DNA of 64,000 bases from Agromyces sp. Soil535 (GTDB lineage: Bacteria; Actinomycetota; Actinomycetes; Actinomycetales; Microbacteriaceae), in contig NZ_LMRW01000023.1 of assembly GCF_001428255.1 (NCBI RefSeq), positions 372,309 to 436,308 of the forward strand, read 5' to 3'. The position numbers and the translations under genes are program-made. Under the pieces are notes generated by a model. It was not told the origin of the DNA, searched no databases, and was given only the letters and a program-made list of their open reading frames with translations. Shown piece after piece: positions 55,315 through 64,000 of this stretch (position 1 is its first letter; every line of letters starts with the position of its first letter).

Positions 55315-57545
55315 ACGTCGTACACGGCGTCGATGCGGCGAACCGCGTTCAGCACGCGGTCGAGGTGGGTGGTGTCGCCCATCTCGAAGACGAATCTGCT
55401 GAGTGCGAGTCGGTCGGTCGACGTCGACACGTTCGCCGAGAGGATGTTCACGTGGTGCTCGGACAGCACCCGCGTGACGTCGGAGAGCAGGCCGGCCCGG
55501 TCGAGCGCCTCGATCTGGATCTGCACGAGGAACACGCTCTTCGAGCTCGGCGCCCAGTCCACGTCGATCATGCGCTCGGGCTCGCGCATCAGGGACTGCA
55601 CGTTGTGACAGTTCGCCTGGTGCACCGAGACGCCCGCGCCGCGGGTGACGAAACCGACGATCTCGTCGCCGGGCACCGGCGTGCAGCACCGGGCGAGCTT
55701 CACGAGGATGTCGGGCGCCCCGCGCACGAGCACCCCGGAGTCGGAGCTCCGCGGAAGCGGCCGAGAGCGCACCGGGATCGGCAGGTCGGGCTCGTCGCCC
55801 TCGTCGACGTCGCGCACGAGCGCGACGACCTTCTCCAGCACCGACTGCGTCGAGACGTGGCCCTCGCCCACCGCCGCGTAGAGCGACGAGACATCGTCGT
55901 AGCGCAGCTGGGCCGCGACCTCGGCGAACGACTCCTGGCTCATGAGCTTCTGGAGGGGCAGGTTCTGCTTGCGCATCGCGCGCGCGATGGCGTCGCGACC
56001 CTGCTCGATCGCCTCGTCGCGTCGCTCCTTGGTGAACCACTGCCGGATCTTGTTCCGTGCACGCGGGCTCTTGACGAACGTCAGCCAGTCCTTGCTCGGA
56101 CCCGAGTCGGGGTTCTTCGAAGTGAACACCTCGACGACATCGCCGCTCGACAGCTCGCTCTCGAGCGGCACGAGCCGGCCGTTGACCTTCGCGCCCATGG
56201 TGCGGTGACCGACCTCGGTGTGCACCGCGTAGGCGAAGTCGACCGGCGTCGCGCCCGCCGGCAGCCCGATCACCCGGCCCTTCGGCGTGAAGACGTAGAC
56301 CTCCTTCGCGCCGATCTCGAAGCGCAGCGAGTCGAGGAACTCGCCAGGGTCGGCGGTCTCGGCCTGCCAGTCCGAGATGTGCGCAAGCCAGGCCATGTCG
56401 GTCTCGTTCGCGCTCGGGGCCTGCGTCGCGCGGCCCGAATTCACCCGTTCCTTGTACTTCCAGTGCGCCGCGACGCCGTACTCGGCGCGCTGGTGCATGT
56501 CGTGCGTGCGGATCTGGATCTCGACGGCGCGGCCCTTCGGACCGATCACCGTCGTGTGCAGCGACTGGTAGAGGTTGAACTTCGGCGTGGCGATGTAATC
56601 CTTGAACCGGCCCGGTAGCGGCGTCCACCGCGCGTGGATCGAGCCCAGCACCGCATAGCAGTCGCGCACCGAGTTGACGAGCACGCGGATGCCGACGAGG
56701 TCGTAGATCTCGTCGAAGTCGCGGCCGCGAACGATCATCTTCTGGTAGATCGAGTAATACTGCTTGGGGCGACCCATGACCTTGCCGCGGATCTTCGCCG
56801 CCTTCAGGTCATCGTTCACGAGGTCGATGACCGTCTGCACGAACTCCTCGCGCTGCGGCGTGCGCTGCTTCACGAGGCTCTCGATCTCGGCGTAGAGCTT
56901 GGGGTACAGCACCGCGAACGACAGGTCCTCGAGCTCCCACTTGATGGCCTGGATGCCGAGCCGGTGCGCGAGGGGGGCGTAGATCTCGAGCGTCTCGGTG
57001 GCCTTCCGCGCGGCGGACTCGGCGGGCACGAAACCCCACGTTCGCGCGTTGTGGAGCCGGTCGGCGAGCTTGATGATGAGCACGCGGATGTCCTTCGACA
57101 TCGCGACGATCATCTTGCGAACGGTCTCGGCCTGCGTCGAATCGCCGTACTTGACCTTGTCGAGCTTGGTGACGCCGTCGACGAGCATCGCGATCTCGTC
57201 ACCGAAGTCGGCGCGCACCTGTTCGAGCGTGTATGCCGTGTCCTCGACCGTGTCGTGGAGCAGTGCGGCGGCGACGGTCTTCGATCCGATGCCGAGGTCG
57301 GCGAGAATCTGCGCGACCGCGATCGGATGGGTGATGTACGGCTCGCCGCTCTTGCGCTTCTGGCCCTCGTGCGCACGCTCGGCGACCGTGTACGCCCGTT
57401 CGACGAGCGCGAGGTCGGCCTTCGGATGGTGCATCCGCACCGTGCGCATGAGCGTGTCGACGGCTCCCGACGGTTGTGCCTTCGAGAAGATCCGCGGCAC
57501 GAGGCGGCGCAGCGAAGCGGTCGAGTTCACTCCCGCCTCGGTCAT
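55293..57545 (-). CDS. rel: Bifunctional (p)ppGpp synthetase/hydrolase
   Basis: 750 residues, RSH family, the stringent-response enzyme. The N-terminal HD hydrolase domain has LLHDTVEDT with the HD pair at 97-98 and THPIAVA (His73). The synthetase domain holds [13 protein letters not shown] and [17 protein letters not shown] ([24 protein letters not shown]), zinc/RIS ([13 protein letters not shown]) and C-terminal ACT domains follow. Both active sites look intact. The ATG at 57545 has GGAGGT seven nt upstream, so I prefer it to the TTG at 57566. Confidence 0.95.
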   Translation of the reverse strand: MTEAGVNSTASLRRLVPRIFSKAQPSGAVDTLMRTVRMHHPKADLALVERAYTVAERAHEGQKRKSGEPYITHPIAVAQILADLGIGSKTVAAALLHDTVEDTAYTLEQVRADFGDEIAMLVDGVTKLDKVKYGDSTQAETVRKMIVAMSKDIRVLIIKLADRLHNARTWGFVPAESAARKATETLEIYAPLAHRLGIQAIKWELEDLSFAVLYPKLYAEIESLVKQRTPQREEFVQTVIDLVNDDLKAAKIRGKVMGRPKQYYSIYQKMIVRGRDFDEIYDLVGIRVLVNSVRDCYAVLGSIHARWTPLPGRFKDYIATPKFNLYQSLHTTVIGPKGRAVEIQIRTHDMHQRAEYGVAAHWKYKERVNSGRATQAPSANETDMAWLAHISDWQAETADPGEFLDSLRFEIGAKEVYVFTPKGRVIGLPAGATPVDFAYAVHTEVGHRTMGAKVNGRLVPLESELSSGDVVEVFTSKNPDSGPSKDWLTFVKSPRARNKIRQWFTKERRDEAIEQGRDAIARAMRKQNLPLQKLMSQESFAEVAAQLRYDDVSSLYAAVGEGHVSTQSVLEKVVALVRDVDEGDEPDLPIPVRSRPLPRSSDSGVLVRGAPDILVKLARCCTPVPGDEIVGFVTRGAGVSVHQANCHNVQSLMREPERMIDVDWAPSSKSVFLVQIQIEALDRAGLLSDVTRVLSEHHVNILSANVSTSTDRLALSRFVFEMGDTTHLDRVLNAVRRIDAVYDVYRVSDG

Positions 57546-57565
57546 GCGCACACCTCCAGAACTCA

Positions 57566-57571
57566 ATTATC
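57566..57571 (-). promoter_or_regulatory. Possible -10 of rel
   Basis: Minus strand GATAAT (57571-57566) lies 20 bp before the rel ATG and is one base off TATAAT. The start would be near 57559, giving a short leader that includes GGAGGT. No clear -35 is visible. Confidence 0.35.
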
Positions 57572-57616
57572 CCCGTTCCGTGGTGTGCCCCGTGCTGCGC
57601 TCGCCCCGGGCGAACA

Positions 57617-58636
57617 TCACGTGCCCGGCAGGGACGCCACGTCGCGGACGGCGGAGGCGGCGCGCTCGCGCTCCTTCAGCACCTTCTGCTCGTGTCGCCG
57701 GATCGCCGGCTCGCCCTCGCGCAGTTGCGAGTACAGTGGCGCCGCGATGAAGACGGTCGACCAGGTGCCGACGATGATGCCGATGAGCAGGGCGAGCGAG
57801 ATGTCGCGCAGCGTATCCGCTCCGAGCACGCCCGCACCGATGAACAGGATCGCCGCGACCGGGAGCGCCGCCACCACGCTCGTGTTGATCGAGCGCACGA
57901 GGGTCTGGTTCACCGCGAGGTTCACCGACTCGGCGAACGTCCGGCGCGATTCCTGCCCGTCTTCCGCAGTGTTCTCACGGATCTTGTCGAAGACCACGAC
58001 GGTGTCGTAGAGCGAGTAGCTGAGGATGGTCAGGATGCCGATCGTGGCTGCAGGGCTGATCTCGAAGCCGACGGCGGAGTAGATGCCGACCGTGACCACG
58101 AGGTCGCCGATGAGCGCGAGGATCGCCGCGAGCGACATCTTCCACGTTCGGAAGTACAACGCCATGATGATCGCGGCGAGCAACACGAACGCGAGGAGGC
58201 CCACCAGGGCCTGCCTCGTGACATCCGCTCCCCAGCTCGGGCCGATGAACGAGGAGGTGACCTCGGACTCGGGCACGTCGTAGGCCTCGGCGAGTGCCGT
58301 CGTGACGGCGCGCGAGTCCTCCTGCTCGAGTTGGTCGGTCTGCACGCGCACGCCATCGCCGCCGACGATGGTCACGTGGGCGGTTGCGTCGGGAACCACG
58401 GATGCCACGGCGTCGATCCCGGGCTGCGACGTCGCGTTCTCGACACCCGCGATCTGGAACTGCGAACCGCCCCGGAACTCGATGCTGAAGTTGACGCCTC
58501 GCAGCACGGGGATGAGCACCGTGAGGATGATCAGCGCCCCCGCGATGGCGTACCACTTCTTGCGCCCGCCGACGAAGTTGAACGAGCGCTTGCCGGTGTA
58601 GAGGTCGTTGCCGAATGTGGTGAGCCGGTTGGCCAT
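57617..58636 (-). CDS. secF: Protein translocase subunit SecF
   Basis: 339 residues. Forms the SecDF complex that uses the proton gradient to pull secreted proteins. TM1 near residue 30 is followed by a small periplasmic domain (FSIEFRGGSQFQI) and five further helices; YSLYDTVVVFDKIREN contains the conserved motif D5-type residues. ATG overlaps the secD stop by one base (TGATG). Confidence 0.95.
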   Translation of the reverse strand: MANRLTTFGNDLYTGKRSFNFVGGRKKWYAIAGALIILTVLIPVLRGVNFSIEFRGGSQFQIAGVENATSQPGIDAVASVVPDATAHVTIVGGDGVRVQTDQLEQEDSRAVTTALAEAYDVPESEVTSSFIGPSWGADVTRQALVGLLAFVLLAAIIMALYFRTWKMSLAAILALIGDLVVTVGIYSAVGFEISPAATIGILTILSYSLYDTVVVFDKIRENTAEDGQESRRTFAESVNLAVNQTLVRSINTSVVAALPVAAILFIGAGVLGADTLRDISLALLIGIIVGTWSTVFIAAPLYSQLREGEPAIRRHEQKVLKERERAASAVRDVASLPGT

Positions 58637-60369
58637 CAGGACTCCTTGCCTTCGCTCGTCCCGCTGCCGACACCGGCGGTGGCCTTGCGTTCTGCGATGG
58701 TCTGGCGCTTCTGCGCCTCCTTCGCGCTCGACGCGACCTTGCTGGCGGGCACCGCGACCGGCTTGCGGAACTCGGCGCGGCCGCGGTATACCGCGCCCAG
58801 CGCGGTGGGGTCGAGCCCCGACCACGGATTGCCGCTCGAGAAGAACCTGGTCTGTGCGAGCAGTTGCAGCATCGGGTGGGTGAACAGGATCACCACCACG
58901 ACGTCGATGATCGTGGTGAGACCCAGCGTGTAGGCGAAGCCCTTTACGCTTCCGACCGCGAGGATGAACAGCACGATCGCGGCGAGGAGGTTTGTGCTCT
59001 TGGAGGCGAGGATCGTGCGGAAGGCCCGCTTCCAGCCGGCCTCGACGGCCCCCACCAGAGGCCTTCCGTCACGCAATTCGTCACGCACGCGTTCGAAGTA
59101 CACGATGAACGAGTCGGCCGTGAAGCCGATCGCGACGATGAGGCCCGCGATGCCCGCGAGCGACAGGCGGTACCCCTCGCGCCACGAGAGGATCGTGATC
59201 ATCAGGTACGTGATGAGCCCCACGATCGCGAGCGATGCGATCGTCACGGAGCCGAGCGCCCGGTATTGGAACAGGGTGTAGATCACGACGAGGACGAGGC
59301 CGATGAGGCCGGCGATGAGGCCGGACTGCAGCTGCGAGGTGCCGAGTGTCGCGGAGATCGTGTCGGATGACTGCACGGTGAAGCTGATCGGCAGCGCGCC
59401 GAACTTGAGCTGGTCGGCGAGCGACTTCGACGACTCCTGCGTGAAGCTGCCCGTGATCTGCGGGCGCCCGTCGGTGATGGCGCCGTTCATCTGCGGCGCC
59501 GTGAGCACCGCGCCGTCGAGCACGAACGCGAACTGGTCGCGCGGCGTCTGGCCGTTCAGGCCGTAGAGGCGCGTGCTGACCGCGGCGAAGTCCTTGGTGC
59601 CCTGTTCGTCGAACTGGATGTTCACGGCCCACTGGCCCGTGTTCGCACCCGTGGACGTCTGCACCATGCCGTTGGTGGCGTCGACGATGTTCTCGCCGCT
59701 CGCCTCGACCGGGCCGAGCAGGTACTTCGCGCTACGGGACACGTCGCAGGTGACGAGCGGCTCGTCGGCCGGCGCCACGTTCGTCGCGGCCTCGTCGAGC
59801 GTGGAGCAGTCGAAGTTGTCGAACTCGTTCTGCAGGGCCGGCGTGATCCACGCGGGGTCGCTGCCGTCGGTCGGCTCGGCGGTCGGCGTGGACTCGAGCT
59901 CCTCTGCGGGCTCCGTGGGCTCGGGGCTGGCGCTCGCGTCGACCGACTGGTTGGTCGCGGCATCCGCCAGCAGCACGGCCCGCAACTCGAGCTTCGCCGA
60001 GGACTCGATGCGCGCGCGGGTCTGGTCGTCGAGCTCGCCCGGGATACGGACGACGACGTTCGAGCCCTCGGTGTTGATCTCCGCCTCTGCGACGCCCGAC
60101 GCGTCGACGCGCTGGCGGATGATCGAGACGGCCTGGTCGAGCTGCTCCTGTGAGACGGACTGTCCGGTCTCGACCTTCGGTTCGAGGATGATCTGCGTGC
60201 CGCCCTCGAGGTCGAGGGCGAGCTTCGGCGTCCATGAGCCGCCGGCCCAGATCACACCCGCCGCGTTGATGGCGAACAGCCCGATGATGATGACACCGAG
60301 CCAGGTCAGCGATCGCCGAGCCTTGCGAACGGGGGTCGGCCGGGATGACCGCTTCGATGGTGCAGCCAC
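58636..60369 (-). CDS. secD: Protein translocase subunit SecD
   Basis: About 577 residues. TM1 near residue 25-45, large extracellular domain with LALDLEGGTQIILEP, and five C-terminal helices with the conserved FTADSFIVYFERVRDELRDG. The extracellular part has an acidic Pro/Ser/Thr-rich insertion (around 170-200), common in actinobacterial SecD. The only start codon between the yajC stop and TM1 is the GTG at 60369, with a weak GAGAAAG upstream. I use it rather than the frame's earlier ATG, which lies inside yajC. Confidence 0.92.
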   Translation of the reverse strand: MAAPSKRSSRPTPVRKARRSLTWLGVIIIGLFAINAAGVIWAGGSWTPKLALDLEGGTQIILEPKVETGQSVSQEQLDQAVSIIRQRVDASGVAEAEINTEGSNVVVRIPGELDDQTRARIESSAKLELRAVLLADAATNQSVDASASPEPTEPAEELESTPTAEPTDGSDPAWITPALQNEFDNFDCSTLDEAATNVAPADEPLVTCDVSRSAKYLLGPVEASGENIVDATNGMVQTSTGANTGQWAVNIQFDEQGTKDFAAVSTRLYGLNGQTPRDQFAFVLDGAVLTAPQMNGAITDGRPQITGSFTQESSKSLADQLKFGALPISFTVQSSDTISATLGTSQLQSGLIAGLIGLVLVVIYTLFQYRALGSVTIASLAIVGLITYLMITILSWREGYRLSLAGIAGLIVAIGFTADSFIVYFERVRDELRDGRPLVGAVEAGWKRAFRTILASKSTNLLAAIVLFILAVGSVKGFAYTLGLTTIIDVVVVILFTHPMLQLLAQTRFFSSGNPWSGLDPTALGAVYRGRAEFRKPVAVPASKVASSAKEAQKRQTIAERKATAGVGSGTSEGKES

Positions 60370-60433
60370 GTGTTCTGCTTTCTCTGCAAGAGCCCGCGCG
60401 ACGTCGCGACGGGCCGAGCCTCTGGTGGGAGCC

Positions 60434-60820
60434 TTAGTCGTCCGACTTCTTGGTGTCGGGTGACTCGTCGGTCGGCGTGTCGTCGACACGCTCGCCGAAC
60501 TCGGGCTCGCCCTCGACGTCGTCGTGACCGACCTCGGTCGTGGTGTCGACCTCAGCCGGCTCCACCACGCGGGCGATCGTCTGGCGGTGCACCGTGAGCA
60601 CCGTGCCGGGCGAGGTCTCGAGGAGCACCTGGCTCTCGTCTTCGTCGATCGAGAGGATGGTGCCGAAGACGCCGAAGTTGGTCATGACCTTCGCCCCCGG
60701 CTGGACCTTCGCCTGCAGGTTCCGTGCGTCGGACTGGCGCTTGCGCGAGTTGCGGAACATGAAGAAGATCAGCACCGCCAGGACGGCGAGCATGATGATA
60801 GTGAAGGGATCGAACGTCAT
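60434..60820 (-). CDS. yajC: Preprotein translocase subunit YajC
   Basis: 128 residues. One N-terminal helix (about 5-24, FTIIMLAVLAVLIFFMFRN) and the YajC core VQPGAKVMTNFGVFGTILSID. The last 40 residues are acidic and disordered. It accompanies SecDF. ATG start; the sequence directly before it is pyrimidine-rich, with AAGG only 12 nt away. Confidence 0.93.
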   Translation of the reverse strand: MTFDPFTIIMLAVLAVLIFFMFRNSRKRQSDARNLQAKVQPGAKVMTNFGVFGTILSIDEDESQVLLETSPGTVLTVHRQTIARVVEPAEVDTTTEVGHDDVEGEPEFGERVDDTPTDESPDTKKSDD

Positions 60821-60891
60821 GAGGGGGAGGAACCTTCCGGTGTGCGGCGTGCCGCACGAAGTCGACGGCGTTGAGGACGAAGCCTCAATGG

Positions 60892-60897
60892 ATTATA
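60892..60897 (-). promoter_or_regulatory. Candidate -10 of the yajC-secD-secF unit
   Basis: Perfect TATAAT on the minus strand (60897-60892), overlapping the ruvB stop codon. A start near 60885 gives a leader of about 65 nt to yajC. The leader contains two small hairpins (TTGAGG/CCTCAA near 60871-60888 and GTGCGGC/GCCGCAC at 60842-60857). No TTGACA-like -35 precedes it. Confidence 0.45.
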
Positions 60898-61951
60898 GGT
60901 CATCGATCGGCAGGGTCGCTGCGCCCTCGGGTGCACCCTGCGACAGCCCGAAATGGCGCCACGCCGCCGGCGTCGCCACTCGACCTCTGGGGGTTCGCGT
61001 GATGAGCCCGATGCGGACCAGGAAGGGCTCGACCACCGCCTCGATCGTCTCGGCCTCCTCCCCCACGGAGACCGCCAGGGTGTTGAGCCCGACGGGGCCC
61101 CCGCCGAACCTCGTGAGGATCGTCTGCATGACCGCCCGGTCGAGCCGGTCGAGCCCGAGCGGGTCGACATCGTAGAGGTCGAGCGCTGCCCGCACTGCGT
61201 CGATGTCGGCCCTTCCGCCATGCACGAGCGCGTAGTCGCGGACGCGACGGAGCAGGCGGTTGGCGATGCGGGGCGTGCCACGGCAGCGCCCGGCGATCTC
61301 GGCGATGGCCTCGCGGTCGATGGCGAGGCCGAGCAGGCTCGCCGCCCGCACCAGCACCTGTTCGAGCTCCGCCTCGTCATAGAACTCGAGGTGGGCGGTG
61401 AAGCCGAACCGGTCGCGAAGCGGGTTCGGCAGGAGGCCGGCGCGCGTGGTGGCGCCCACGAGCGTGAACGGGGCGAGGTCGAGCGGAACCGACGTGGCGC
61501 CGGCGCCCTTGCCCACCATGATGTCGATGCGGAAGTCCTCCATCGCGAGATACAGCATCTCCTCGGCCGCGCGCGCCATGCGGTGGATCTCGTCGATGAA
61601 GAGCACTTCACCCGGCACGAGGGAGCTGAGGATCGCGGCGAGGTCGCCGGCGTGCTGGATCGCCGGGCCGCTCGACATGCGCAGCGGGCGGCCGCCCTCG
61701 TGGGCGACGATCATCGCGAGGGTGGTCTTGCCGAGGCCAGGCGGGCCGGCGAGCAGGATGTGGTCGGGCGTGCGCTGCTGCAGCGTTGCGGCGGTGAGCA
61801 GCAGGTGCAGCTGCCCGCGCACGCGGGTCTGCCCGACGAACTCGGCGAGGCTGCGGGGCCGGAGCGCCCCTTCGAAGGCGAGCTCCGCCTCCGACGCGAG
61901 CACCGGGTCGGTGAGGTCGAGGTCGGGCTCGTCCATCTCGCTGCGGCTCAT
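60893..61951 (-). CDS. ruvB: Holliday junction DNA helicase RuvB
   Basis: 352 residues. Hexameric AAA motor that drives branch migration. Walker [18 protein letters not shown], Walker [13 protein letters not shown], sensor 1 GATTRAGLL and the C-terminal winged helix ([19 protein letters not shown]) are complete. ATG overlaps the ruvA stop (ATGA). Confidence 0.97.
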   Translation of the reverse strand: MSRSEMDEPDLDLTDPVLASEAELAFEGALRPRSLAEFVGQTRVRGQLHLLLTAATLQQRTPDHILLAGPPGLGKTTLAMIVAHEGGRPLRMSSGPAIQHAGDLAAILSSLVPGEVLFIDEIHRMARAAEEMLYLAMEDFRIDIMVGKGAGATSVPLDLAPFTLVGATTRAGLLPNPLRDRFGFTAHLEFYDEAELEQVLVRAASLLGLAIDREAIAEIAGRCRGTPRIANRLLRRVRDYALVHGGRADIDAVRAALDLYDVDPLGLDRLDRAVMQTILTRFGGGPVGLNTLAVSVGEEAETIEAVVEPFLVRIGLITRTPRGRVATPAAWRHFGLSQGAPEGAATLPIDDL

Positions 61952-62568
61952 CTCGACCGGCCGAAGTGCTGTGCCGGCCCGAGGCGAGCCAGCGTGAGCC
62001 GCAGCAGCGCGGGCACCGACGCGGCCTCCACGTCGGATGCCGCGGCCATCGTCTCTTCGACGGCGTCAGCCGCGACCCGCTCCGACCAGCCGAGCCCGGT
62101 GATCGCGGCGAGGACGCTCTCGGCGACGCCACCGGCGGCCACGGTGGCCGGCATGGAAACCGACCGCGTGGAGACGAGCTTGCCCGCGAGCGACACCGTG
62201 ATGAGCTTGGCGGTCTTCGGGCCGATGCCGCTCACCTTGCGGAACACGGCATCGTCGTCGGCCTGCACGGCCGAGGCCACCTGCTCGGGTGAGAGCGCCG
62301 AGAGCACGCCGAGCGCCGATTTCGGCCCGACGCCGGTGACGCCGATGAGCAGCTCGAACACGTCGAGCTCGTCGCGGGTGGCGAACCCGAAGAGCGTCAA
62401 CGCGTCCTCGCGCACGATGAGGCTCGTGTGCACCGTGATCTCGTGGCCCTCTCGGCTCGCGAGCGCGAGCGCGGGCGTGGCGTTGACGTGGAACCCGACG
62501 CCGCCCACGTCGATCACGACCGAACTGCCGGCTGCCGTGAGCACTCGGCCGCGGAGAGAGGAGATCAC
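61948..62568 (-). CDS. ruvA: Holliday junction DNA helicase RuvA
   Basis: 206 residues. Tetrameric junction-binding protein. Domain [15 protein letters not shown], helix-hairpin-helix [18 protein letters not shown] and [12 protein letters not shown], and the C-terminal RuvB-contact domain are seen. GTG start overlaps the ruvC stop (GTGA). Confidence 0.96.
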   Translation of the reverse strand: MISSLRGRVLTAAGSSVVIDVGGVGFHVNATPALALASREGHEITVHTSLIVREDALTLFGFATRDELDVFELLIGVTGVGPKSALGVLSALSPEQVASAVQADDDAVFRKVSGIGPKTAKLITVSLAGKLVSTRSVSMPATVAAGGVAESVLAAITGLGWSERVAADAVEETMAAASDVEAASVPALLRLTLARLGPAQHFGRSR

Positions 62569-63173
62569 TCCTTCACCCTACGGGCCGCCCCCGACACGGC
62601 GGCGGAACGCTCCGCGGCGAGCCACGCCCGTTGCGCGGGCGTGAGCGCCGCATCGCCGGCCTGTGCGGCACTCGCGTCGGTCACGGCGGCCCCCGCCGCA
62701 CCGCCCGTGCGCCAGGCGTGGCAGATCGCCAGCGCGAGCGCGTCGGCGGCATCCGCCGGCTTCGGCACCGCGTCGAGCCCGAGGATGCGGGCGACCATCG
62801 CCCCCACCTGCGCCTTGTCGGCGCGACCGTAGCCCGTGATCGCGGCCTTCACCTCGCTCGGCGTGTGCAGCGCGACCGGCAACGCCCGCCGCGCGGCGAT
62901 GAGCATCGCGACGCCCGAGATCTGTGCGGTGCCCATGATCGTCGAGACGTCGCTGCGGGCGAACACCCGCTCGAGCGCGACCGCCTGCGGCCGGTGCTCC
63001 TCGATGATCGCCTCGAGCCCGTCGGCGATCCGCGCGAGGCGGCGCGGCGTGTCGAGGTCGGCCGGCGAACGCAGCACGACGACGTCGACGAGCCTGGCGG
63101 TGCGGTTCGGCTCGACGTCGACCACCCCCACGCCGCAGCGCGTGAGCCCCGGGTCGATGCCAAGCACGCGCAC
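62565..63173 (-). CDS. ruvC: Holliday junction resolvase RuvC
   Basis: 202 residues. Cuts Holliday junctions. The catalytic Asp in [12 protein letters not shown], Glu in [10 protein letters not shown] and the later acidic pair in [15 protein letters not shown] are present. The C-terminal 35 residues are an Ala-rich extension. GTG at 63173; another GTG two codons later is possible. It lies 10 bp after yebC. Confidence 0.95.
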   Translation of the reverse strand: MRVLGIDPGLTRCGVGVVDVEPNRTARLVDVVVLRSPADLDTPRRLARIADGLEAIIEEHRPQAVALERVFARSDVSTIMGTAQISGVAMLIAARRALPVALHTPSEVKAAITGYGRADKAQVGAMVARILGLDAVPKPADAADALALAICHAWRTGGAAGAAVTDASAAQAGDAALTPAQRAWLAAERSAAVSGAARRVKE

Positions 63174-63183
63174 GGTGATCGGC

Positions 63184-63939
63184 CTACTCCGCCTCGAGCA
63201 CGGCCTGCACCTCTGCCGAGAGGTCGAAGTTGCTGTAGACGTTCTGCACGTCGTCGCTGTCCTCGAGGGCGTCGATGAGCCGGAACACCTTGCGGGCGGT
63301 GTCGGCGTCGATCTCGACCTTGAGCGACGGCACGAACGCGGCATCCGCCGAGTCGTAGTCGATGCCCGCCTCCTGCAGTGCCGTGCGCGCCGCCACCATG
63401 TCGGATGCCTCGGTGATCACCTCGAACGTATCGCCCTCGTTGGTGACCTCCTCCGCGCCGGCGTCGAGCACTGCGACGAGCACGTCGTCCTCCGTGGTGC
63501 CCTCGGCGGGGACCACGATGACGCCCTTGCGGGAGAAGTTGTAGGCGACCGAGCCGGGATCGGCCATCGTGCCGCCGTTGCGGGTCATGAGGGTGCGCAC
63601 CTCGGCGGCGGCGCGGTTCCTGTTGTCGGTGAGGCACTCGATGAGCAGTGCGACGCCGTTGGGGCCGTAGCCCTCGTACATGATCGTCGCGTAGTCGATC
63701 GACTCACCGGTGAGGCCGGCGCCGCGCTTGATGGCGCGGTCGATGTTGTCGTTCGGCACCGAGGTCTTCTTGGCCTTCTGCACGGCGTCGACGAGCGTCG
63801 GGTTGCCGGAGAGATCGGCGCCGCCCATCTTCGCGGCTACCTCGATGTTCTTGATGAGCTTCGCGAACGACTTCGCCCGTCGTGCGTCGATGACGGCCTT
63901 CTTGTGCTTGGTCGTCGCCCACTTGGAATGCCCGGACAT
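63184..63939 (-). CDS. YebC/PmpR family protein
   Basis: 251 residues. Known as a DNA-binding regulator and, more recently, as a ribosome-associated translation factor. N-terminus [14 protein letters not shown] and [13 protein letters not shown], with [15 protein letters not shown], are typical. ATG at 63939 with AGGAG six nt upstream. It is the first gene of the ruvC-ruvA-ruvB block, the usual arrangement. Confidence 0.93.
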   Translation of the reverse strand: MSGHSKWATTKHKKAVIDARRAKSFAKLIKNIEVAAKMGGADLSGNPTLVDAVQKAKKTSVPNDNIDRAIKRGAGLTGESIDYATIMYEGYGPNGVALLIECLTDNRNRAAAEVRTLMTRNGGTMADPGSVAYNFSRKGVIVVPAEGTTEDDVLVAVLDAGAEEVTNEGDTFEVITEASDMVAARTALQEAGIDYDSADAAFVPSLKVEIDADTARKVFRLIDALEDSDDVQNVYSNFDLSAEVQAVLEAE

Positions 63940-63984
63940 GATGCTCCTGAATCGCTTCGCGGCGGGTGCGTCCGCCGACAGACC

Positions 63985-63990
63985 ATTGTA
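63985..63990 (-). promoter_or_regulatory. Candidate -10 for the yebC-ruvCAB unit
   Basis: Minus strand TACAAT (63990-63985) is one base from TATAAT. A start near 63978 would leave a leader of about 38 nt. The matching -35 would be just outside the window. Confidence 0.45.
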
Positions 63991-64000
63991 AGGCAGCACC

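Noticed and set aside
60842-60857. The GTGCGGC/GCCGCAC pair as a terminator of ruvB
   Set aside because: The two-base loop leaves a short effective stem and no T-run follows; it more likely lies in the yajC leader or is chance.

Overview
The window is high-GC DNA (my estimate is near 70% G+C) densely packed with housekeeping and biosynthetic genes. The organism is most likely an actinobacterium of the family Microbacteriaceae. Supporting signs are the gene order, the actinobacterial small membrane proteins beside the trp genes, an actinobacterial mIHF domain next to guanylate kinase, a helicase-degenerate PriA, frequent GTG starts and many 1-8 nt gene overlaps. I cannot fix the genus. About 57 protein genes are supported. 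I saw no rRNA, tRNA, insertion sequence or CRISPR array.

Region 1 (59-35,096) is read entirely from the minus strand, so its order of transcription is from high to low coordinates. It runs pyrR-pyrB-pyrC-(PH-like membrane protein)-carA-carB-pyrF-gmk-rpoZ-coaBC-metK-priA-fmt-rsmB-rpe-hisE-hisG-hisF-hisI-trpE-(two small membrane proteins)-trpC-trpB-trpA-lgt-gltB-gltD-pyk-capA. It covers de novo UMP synthesis, parts of histidine and tryptophan synthesis, ammonia assimilation, SAM and CoA synthesis, initiator tRNA formylation and lipoprotein modification. Many stop and start codons overlap, which suggests translational coupling. A PyrR-binding RNA hairpin is recognisable over the pyrR ribosome binding site.

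Region 2 (35,250-41,211) carries accessory genes placed among conserved ones. A DoxX-type membrane protein (minus) and a UGT-like glycosyltransferase (plus) lie between pyrR and nusB. A secreted two-domain esterase/phytase-like plus glycerophosphodiester phosphodiesterase gene (plus) lies between aroQ and aroB. Upstream of that gene are three perfectly phased 11-nt units resembling the PhoP 'PHO box', so it looks like a phosphate-scavenging gene. nusB, efp and aroQ sit between the two accessory blocks.

Region 3 (41,278-52,358, minus) runs rarA, rpsD, a small membrane protein, alaS, ruvX, mltG, aroE, aroC, aroK, aroB. It joins the shikimate pathway to translation and cell-wall functions. MltG contains seven identical ten-residue Gln/Ala/Trp repeats encoded by a 30-bp tandem repeat.

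Region 4 (52,495-63,939) has three plus-strand genes (membrane-anchored cyclophilin, DUF349 protein, AbiEi-like protein). These converge on a minus-strand block, in transcription order yebC-ruvC-ruvA-ruvB-yajC-secD-secF-rel, which covers Holliday-junction resolution, the Sec translocon accessory complex and the stringent-response enzyme.

Across the window the 10-mer GCGGCATCCG and its complement occur about 40 times, on both strands and also between genes. This is far more than base composition predicts and is the most unusual sequence-level signal I found.
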